Of a stretch of 64,000 bases of DNA, positions 58,671 through 64,000 are shown piece by piece. The position numbers and the translations under genes are program-made. The stretch is from Umbelopsis ramanniana AG. Lineage: Eukaryota > Mucoromycota > Umbelopsidomycetes > Umbelopsidales > Umbelopsidaceae. Every line of letters begins with the position of its first letter. Position 1 is the first letter of the stretch. A model generated the notes under the pieces. It was not told the origin of the DNA. It saw only the letters and a program-made list of their open reading frames with translations, and ran no database searches. The stretch spans positions 1-64,000 of the forward strand of contig NW_026252101.1 in NCBI RefSeq assembly GCF_025399195.1, in the 5' to 3' direction.

Positions 58671-59502
58671 GAAATGGATGGAGCAAGCACAGTCAGTGAA
58701 TAGCCCTAAAAATACTTTCTGGATTTTTTTGGGTCAATTTGGCAACTGTCCACGCAGGCGGGTCAGACTGGCAAATTAAGACAGGCAGACGCTATCGCCA
58801 TTAAAAAATTCAATAGCTGGAAACCAAACGGTTCTTGAACTGAGCTTGCAACTCAGTGATGTTCTGTTTTTTTCTCCATCTCATCATGTAAAAAGCCTTG
58901 ATGACGCTATCTCTAGGTTGAACCACCCCCCATTTACGGTTTTGGTTCATGTTTGGAGCCAGTCGCCTTGTGACCCTTATGAGAGATTATGTCAAGCTAT
59001 GCATCTGCTTCGATCCGCAAACCGTACTCGGCCGCACGTGGAATTCTTCGATTTACAGTGGAATTATGCCTAAATTTAGTTTTTCAATTCACGGATGTGA
59101 TCCTCATCGAACCTAATATTTGTTTCATCATTATTCAACGACCCGTCGGAATTTACAGGTTGAAGAATATCAAGAACATTGGCCCTTGCAGCTGCAGGAA
59201 ATCTAAGCGCTCAAGGTTACATATCGAGAGTCATGACGACATCGCAGCGGATGTCTTTCTCGCCCCAACAACGCTACAGTAAGAGACCTACCGGCACTTT
59301 GACTCTTTCTTTCATACAAATGCCTATGTTGAAAATTGTCGAGTGTGTCACGACCATCGTACAACAATGTTTAAGTGTTCTATTTCAATACTTCTTATCA
59401 TGGCAGCTATCAACGATCGTCATACATAAATTGCGGTCTCGCGGTACTGAATATCGTCAGCCCGCTTTATTGTAGCAGAATGCTCTCGCTTTCCAAACAT
59501 GA
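58671..59502. other. intergenic region with coding-like fragments
   Basis: No gene can be assembled. A plus-strand frame at about 58800-59073 and later open blocks near 59280-59430 look coding-like by codon use but have no usable start, no clean splice linkage and no recognised family. They are described under findings. Confidence 0.4.
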
Positions 59503-60098
59503 CTATAGTTTTTCGATGACTGCATAGGCAACAGCATAATCTCCATCATGAGAGACTGATATATGGGTATGTATGGATTTATCTTGGCCAGCAAGAATGG
59601 CTCTAGGTTTTCCTGTAAGGAATCAAAAAAGATGCAGTAGAGTCAGAATAATTGAAAAGTAGGAATTGAGCGAGCGCAAAGATCGGTACCTCCAGCTATC
59701 CGATCAACGGTGACTTCTTTCCAAGTCAGTTTTCGCTCAGGATACATCGCTTTATACATAGCTTCCTTGATACTCCAGCTAGATTCAACATCAGCAAATT
59801 GAACTAAGAAGTGCGTTGGTCATAGGTCTGATGCTTACCATGTTGCAAGAAATCTCACTACGTTAGGATCGGCTTCTGTGTGATTCGATTTGACAGCGTT
59901 TGGGAATCTCGCCTGGAAATCCGCTTGTTCTTTAGAACTCAATATACGACGGCATAAAAGGTGGCAGTTATTCTGGCGTCTAGTCAGTATTTTTGCAATT
60001 CGAGGCAAATGGACAATATCCACTCCAATGCCCAGCAGCATGATCAGGTACAATGAACTGTGCGGGGGGAGCGCTTCCAAATGAAAGCGGGGGGCCAT
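59503..60098 (-). CDS. PPT2: holo-[acyl-carrier-protein] synthase, AcpS type (mitochondrial PPT2)
   Basis: This is a phosphopantetheinyl transferase that moves 4'-phosphopantetheine from CoA onto mitochondrial acyl carrier protein. The start is taken at 60098 ([17 protein letters not shown]); [15 protein letters not shown] from 60041 is an alternative. Motifs are [10 protein letters not shown] (Mg/CoA-binding Asp), [17 protein letters not shown] joined by splicing to [11 protein letters not shown] (the catalytic W-x-x-KEA-x-xKA motif), [17 protein letters not shown] and [18 protein letters not shown]. It ends EKL at 59503. There are two introns. At about 160 aa it is of the small AcpS class, not the Sfp type. 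Its start lies only 82 nt from the divergent cyclophilin start. Confidence 0.9.
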
Positions 60099-60180
60099 TA
60101 GTGACTGTCAAATTTTCATAATGATACATTTGTTGTGGTGTCTGTGGGTTGGGATAATCTCACTCACACACTTTGACATC

Positions 60181-60877
60181 ATGGCCAGCAAGAACGCCAA
60201 AGTTTTCTTCGACATTGCTATCCAAAGCAAGCCCGCAGGTCGCATGACCTTCAAGCTTTTCAACGACACCGTTCCCAAGACCGCTGAGAACTTCAGAGCT
60301 CTTTGCACTGGTGAAAAGGGAACTGGCGTTTCCGGCAAGCCTTTGCACTTCAAGGGCAGCTTCTTCCACCGTATCATTCCCGGTATGCCTTTTGGAAATT
60401 ATGCGTAAATGTCAGTTGAAAGCAACTAACCTCGGCGTGTTTGGTATTATTTAGGCTTCATGGCTCAGGGTGGAGGTAAAAGATACATTGTGTTTTGGCA
60501 AAGGGAAACAAACAACCATCCAACACTTGGTTACACGCGCGCGAAATTGACATAATTTTTTCCTTTGTATAGATTTCACTCGTGGTGATGGACGTGGCGG
60601 TGAATCCATCTATGGCGCCAAGTTCGCCGACGAGAACTTCAAGCTCACCCACACTGGCAAGGGAGTTTTGTCCATGGCCAACGCTGGTCCCAACACCAAC
60701 GGATCCCAGTTCTTCATTTGCTTCGACAAGACCCCTTGGTTGGATGGTAACCACACTGTCTTTGGTCAGTTGGTCGAAGGCCAAGAAGTTTTGGATATGA
60801 TCGAGTCATACGGTTCTCAATCCGGAGCTCCTCAAGCCAAAGTTGACATCACCGACTGTGGCGAGCTCGAGAAATAA
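60181..60877 (+). CDS. CPR1: cyclophilin A-type peptidyl-prolyl isomerase
   Basis: This is a cytosolic cyclophilin, the target of cyclosporin A. Exons are 60181-60382, 60455-60475 (21 nt) and 60573-60877. The start is at [20 protein letters not shown]; an upstream in-frame ATG at 60121 would add a hydrophobic leader and is less likely. The catalytic core shows [63 protein letters not shown] and [17 protein letters not shown], with the active Arg in HRIIPGF and the Trp of the cyclosporin pocket in PWLDG. The C-terminus is [10 protein letters not shown]. The protein is 175 aa, typical of CypA with its [14 protein letters not shown] insertion. Confidence 0.96.
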
Positions 60878-61140
60878 GCTTTTTTATCTGTACGAATAAA
60901 AATCATATAGCCTCGTAAAAGATGCAATAAAATTCAATGTATAGAAGCATATTGCCATAATTGAAACTGTGGTGTGAACAAGTGGTCGTTTGGTCATAGA
61001 CACCAATTCTTTTTTATTTGCAGCGAAAAAAAAAACATTAATAGAAGAAATATAATGGCTATGAAAGGAACGGAAAGAAAAAAGGACCGGAGACTCGATA
61101 AGGTGAGATACAGTACATGGAATTGTATGAGAATAGATGT

Positions 61141-64000
61141 TTACCATCCTCGATAGGCTTGCTGATTCTGTTGTTGGTTGAAGCCAGTATTCATATTGTT
61201 TTGAAAGTTGGGGTTAGCAAAGTTATTTTGTTGGAAACCAGTTTGTTGAGGCTGAACAAATTGTCCCATCATATCTTTTGTTACATCCAGGTATAAATTA
61301 GTATAGATGACCTTTGGACCGCAAAAACATATTTGAGACTTACTTTGCTGTTGGGGTTGACCAGGAGTGAATACGCTTGGGCTGTTTGGATCAACGGCTT
61401 TAAAGATTGAGTATTTGTCTGAATCTGCAATGATAGTCGTTAACTGACAAAATTTCAAAACAACCATCAATGATCATATACACATACTGCTACCAAAGCT
61501 GGGACCGGAGAATGAGCGGTCCATCGCTTGTCCGTTAGCACCTAACATTCCGTTATTGAATCCAGTTGGCTGTGGTTGCATGAAACCAGTTGGTTGTGGT
61601 TGTTGTTGTGGAGCAAGAGGTGTGTACATGTTTTGCTGTTGTTGCTGTATAGGAGAGGTCTGATTGAAGGGCTGGCCGGTCATTTGTGGTACTTGAGGGC
61701 TGGCTCCGAAAGGATTGTCTGGAGTGGCATTGGCCCAGTTACGTTGACCAGTAGGCTGAGCACTGACACCCATACTAGGAAGGTTTCCAGCTGAACTGGA
61801 TCTTCCGATGTTATTGTTGAAGGTATTGAAACCTGTTGCTTGAGGCTGCAGAGGTTGAAATTGTTGCATGTTTGGTTGTTGTTGCTGCATCATGTTATTC
61901 ATACCAGTGTTGTTGTTCATCAACGGTGGTTGAAGGCTTTGGCCAGTCATCATATTGTTGACCATCATAGGCTGTTGAGGCCTTTGCATTCCTGTCATCT
62001 GCGGCTGCGTAGGTGTGAACTGTTGAGTAGGCTGCTGTTGAACAAATCCTGTAGCTTGTGGAGTCAAGAATGGTCTTTGCTGCATATTGTTCATCGCTGG
62101 TTGCATATTGTTCATCATCGCTTGATTGGGAATAGCAGAGTTGTTCATTTGCATATTAACTGGAGTGCCTTGGAAGTTGGCTGGAGTGCTGGCCTGATTA
62201 CTCATACCGGTTGGTTGCTGGCTAACAGTGTTCTTTGATGGTGACGACCATTGGTTGAAAACTTGGGAATTCACCTTACTATCCTGAGATTGCTTGGGTA
62301 TAGGACGTTGACGAGCAGGCGATGCCATCATGGATTGTTGTTGTACGGAGGGTAGCACCGGTGGGGGCGGCGGTGGAGCTGGAGGTGCTTGAACATTGGG
62401 TTGAATATGGGTCACAGTGTTAAAAGCGGGCGCTGCAGCCGGTGCAGGTTGAGGCTGCTGCTGTTGTTGCTGTTGCTGAGGTTGTTGGTTTGGTGTCCAG
62501 GTATTCGTCCAGTTTGGTTGAGCTGGAGAGGATGCAACTTCAGGCTTCTTAGCAACCACGGGTGATGCTTGTCGGGGAGCCCATGCATCGTCCTCAAAGC
62601 CGCCAGATGGTTTGGTTGGAGTTTTACTAACTTCCGCAACAGGCGTTGACTTCGCAACGGTTGGCTTTGGTGAAGATGCTGCTGGCGTTGGCTTAAGGGG
62701 TTCAGAAGACAATTGGCCCTTCATAAGCTCAAATACATCAGCATTTATGCCTTTAGGTGCAGAATTGGAGGGTGTTGGACGACTTGTGCCTCTTCGTTGT
62801 AAACCGGCTGATGTATCTTTCTTGAAGATGCTAGGAGAAGAGCGGTCATTGTCTTCTTGTTCCTGAAGTTCTCGAGCAAGTCGCTCATCTTCTTCTATCT
62901 GAGATAGTCTGGCATCTTGACCATCTGATTCCTCTCCGATGACACTGGTGGCGCCAAAACTAACATTGCGCTTTCCTTTGGACCTCTTGACCTGGTTAGC
63001 TTCGTCGTCAGATGCAGGTTCAGGTGTTTCTGATTCAATAAATCGCTGGAGTCGTTGAACATGTCTTTCGGAAAGACCAAGAGCTTTCATACGTCTGTGA
63101 GTCAGGTTATGAAGGTCAGCTTCACCAAGGTTATCGGCCTGGAAAGAGGACGAATATCGCAGTGACTCTTGCATAGGAATGTTGGCCCTCATGAAGTAGT
63201 CAAACCAATCCCAGCCTTGCTTTGATGAGCCCGCTTGTGATTTCGGACGTTGTGAACTAGACGCTTCCTTGGCTAAGTGAGCCAATGGCATATTATCGCT
63301 CTTGTCGTCCTGAGCGTCAGCGCCAATCTCCTGCTCAATATAGCGAACATCTTCAACACACATCTTCTCTATAGGCACGTCTATCTTGACACCGTTAATC
63401 TTGTGAAGCCGGATCTTTCCGTCGTGCACCGCAAGAAATTGTGCCTCCACCTTGAAACCACCAGTTCTATCTGTCCAAGTCCTAGTTTTGGCGGGATCGG
63501 GTTCTTCAAGGCAACGTGATTAGCATGTCAAGCATATAGATGTTGTTCTAGATGATCGGTCATACTTACTTCCTGGATTTTGAGCTTGCTTGGGACGGTC
63601 TGGCAAAGATCGATTACTTGGAACGGATATGGAGTTGACAGCTTGATCTGATGGCAATGATCGATGCGCTGCTGGTCGTTCGGGTGGCGGAGGTGGAGCA
63701 GGAATTTGATTACGTCTTGGCGGCTGCGACGATGGAGCAGAAGCTGGAAGGGGTGGTGGGGGAGGAACGGCAGCACGAGCTGCTCTCTTCTTCTCGTCAA
63801 GCTCTCGTTGACGTGCATCTTCTTGTACCTTCTTTCTGCGTTCGGCTTCCCTCCTTCGCGATTCTTCTTGCTCTTGTCGTCTTCTTTCTTTCTCCTCTTC
63901 CTCCATTTGTTGTCGTTGCCATGCTTCCTCTTCTTCTCGTCTGCGTCTGTCTTCCTCTGCTGCACGAGCGGCTTCTTCTTCCGCTTGCTGTCTTGCCCAT
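61141..64000 (-). CDS. SLA1: SLA1-type actin/endocytosis scaffold (partial, 5' end outside window)
   Basis: This is the C-terminal two thirds of the Sla1 endocytic adaptor, which links Arp2/3 activation with NPFxD cargo and clathrin. The gene continues beyond 64000. Visible in order are a Glu/Arg coiled coil (EEEEKERRRQEQEE), poly-proline segments (AAVPPPPPLPAS, PAPPPPPERP), the SHD1 domain (TDRTGGFKVEAQFLAVHDGK, IRLHKINGVKIDVPIEKM), a SAM-like SHD2 (WDWFDYFMRANIPMQESL, ALGLSERHVQRLQRFIE) and a long Gln/Asn/Pro tail. Repeats of the L-x-x-Q-x-T-G kind (LTPQATGF, LQPQATGF, QPQPTGF) are the Prk1/Ark1 kinase sites that regulate Sla1. The last residues are QQAYRGW. The N-terminal SH3 domains are expected outside the window. 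Confidence 0.9.

Overview
This window is nuclear DNA from a fungus, most likely an early-diverging one (Mucoromycota/Mucorales type). The genes are dense and carry many 50-120 nt introns with GTAAG-type donors and CAG/TAG acceptors. Fungus-specific proteins are present: PMT2, SLA1, an NDT80/PhoG regulator, LRG1, SEC2 and an amino-acid permease of the yeast type. They sit beside proteins that baker's yeast and most Dikarya lack: an ER Hsp90 (GRP94) ending in HDEL, an AP-4 sigma subunit and a TMEM164-type protein. I saw no transposon, virus-like element, tRNA, rRNA or CRISPR array.

Layout. 0.2-3.1 kb: eIF4A3/FAL1 and RAB2 (+). 3.6-5.3 kb: a Sos7-like kinetochore protein (-). 6.3-7.0 kb: the PDX2/SNO glutaminase (+). 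7.4-10.5 kb: divergent ribosomal genes RPL27 (-) and RPS0 (+). 10.7-13.6 kb: RAB6/YPT6 (+) facing a nucleolar FKBP (-). 13.9-16.7 kb: PMT2 (-). 17.3-18.1 kb: AP-4 sigma (+). 18.6-22.5 kb: permease and an HSL-type hydrolase (+). 22.8-26.8 kb: UBE2W and GRP94 (-). 27.5-28.6 kb: a CENP-H-like protein (+). 28.8-31.7 kb: SEC2 and an unidentified small gene (-). 32.1-33.0 kb: SPC3 (+). 33.3-36.1 kb: a large disordered protein (-). 37.0-40.8 kb: divergent TYW1 (-) and CWC15 (+). 41.0-43.2 kb: aspartate/glutamate carrier (+). 43.2-45.6 kb: no gene seen. 45.6-46.9 kb: HSP20 and a GNAT enzyme (+). 47.1-50.8 kb: TMEM164 (-), a doubtful ORF (+) and the NDT80-like factor (-). 51.4-54.5 kb: RnpA-like protein, arrestin and LITAF protein (+). 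54.9-58.7 kb: LRG1-like RhoGAP (-). 59.5-60.9 kb: divergent holo-ACP synthase (-) and cyclophilin (+). 61.1-64.0 kb: SLA1 (-), cut by the window edge.

The genes are mostly unrelated housekeeping functions, although vesicle traffic is well represented (RAB2, RAB6, SEC2, AP-4 sigma, arrestin, LITAF, SLA1). The most striking observation is in UBE2W. Its reading frame and its active-site HPH motif are restored only if a single nucleotide at 23254, flanked by a good acceptor and a good donor, is used as a one-nucleotide exon. Other very small exons occur too: an 11-nt exon in the RAB2 P-loop and an ATG-only first coding exon in CWC15.
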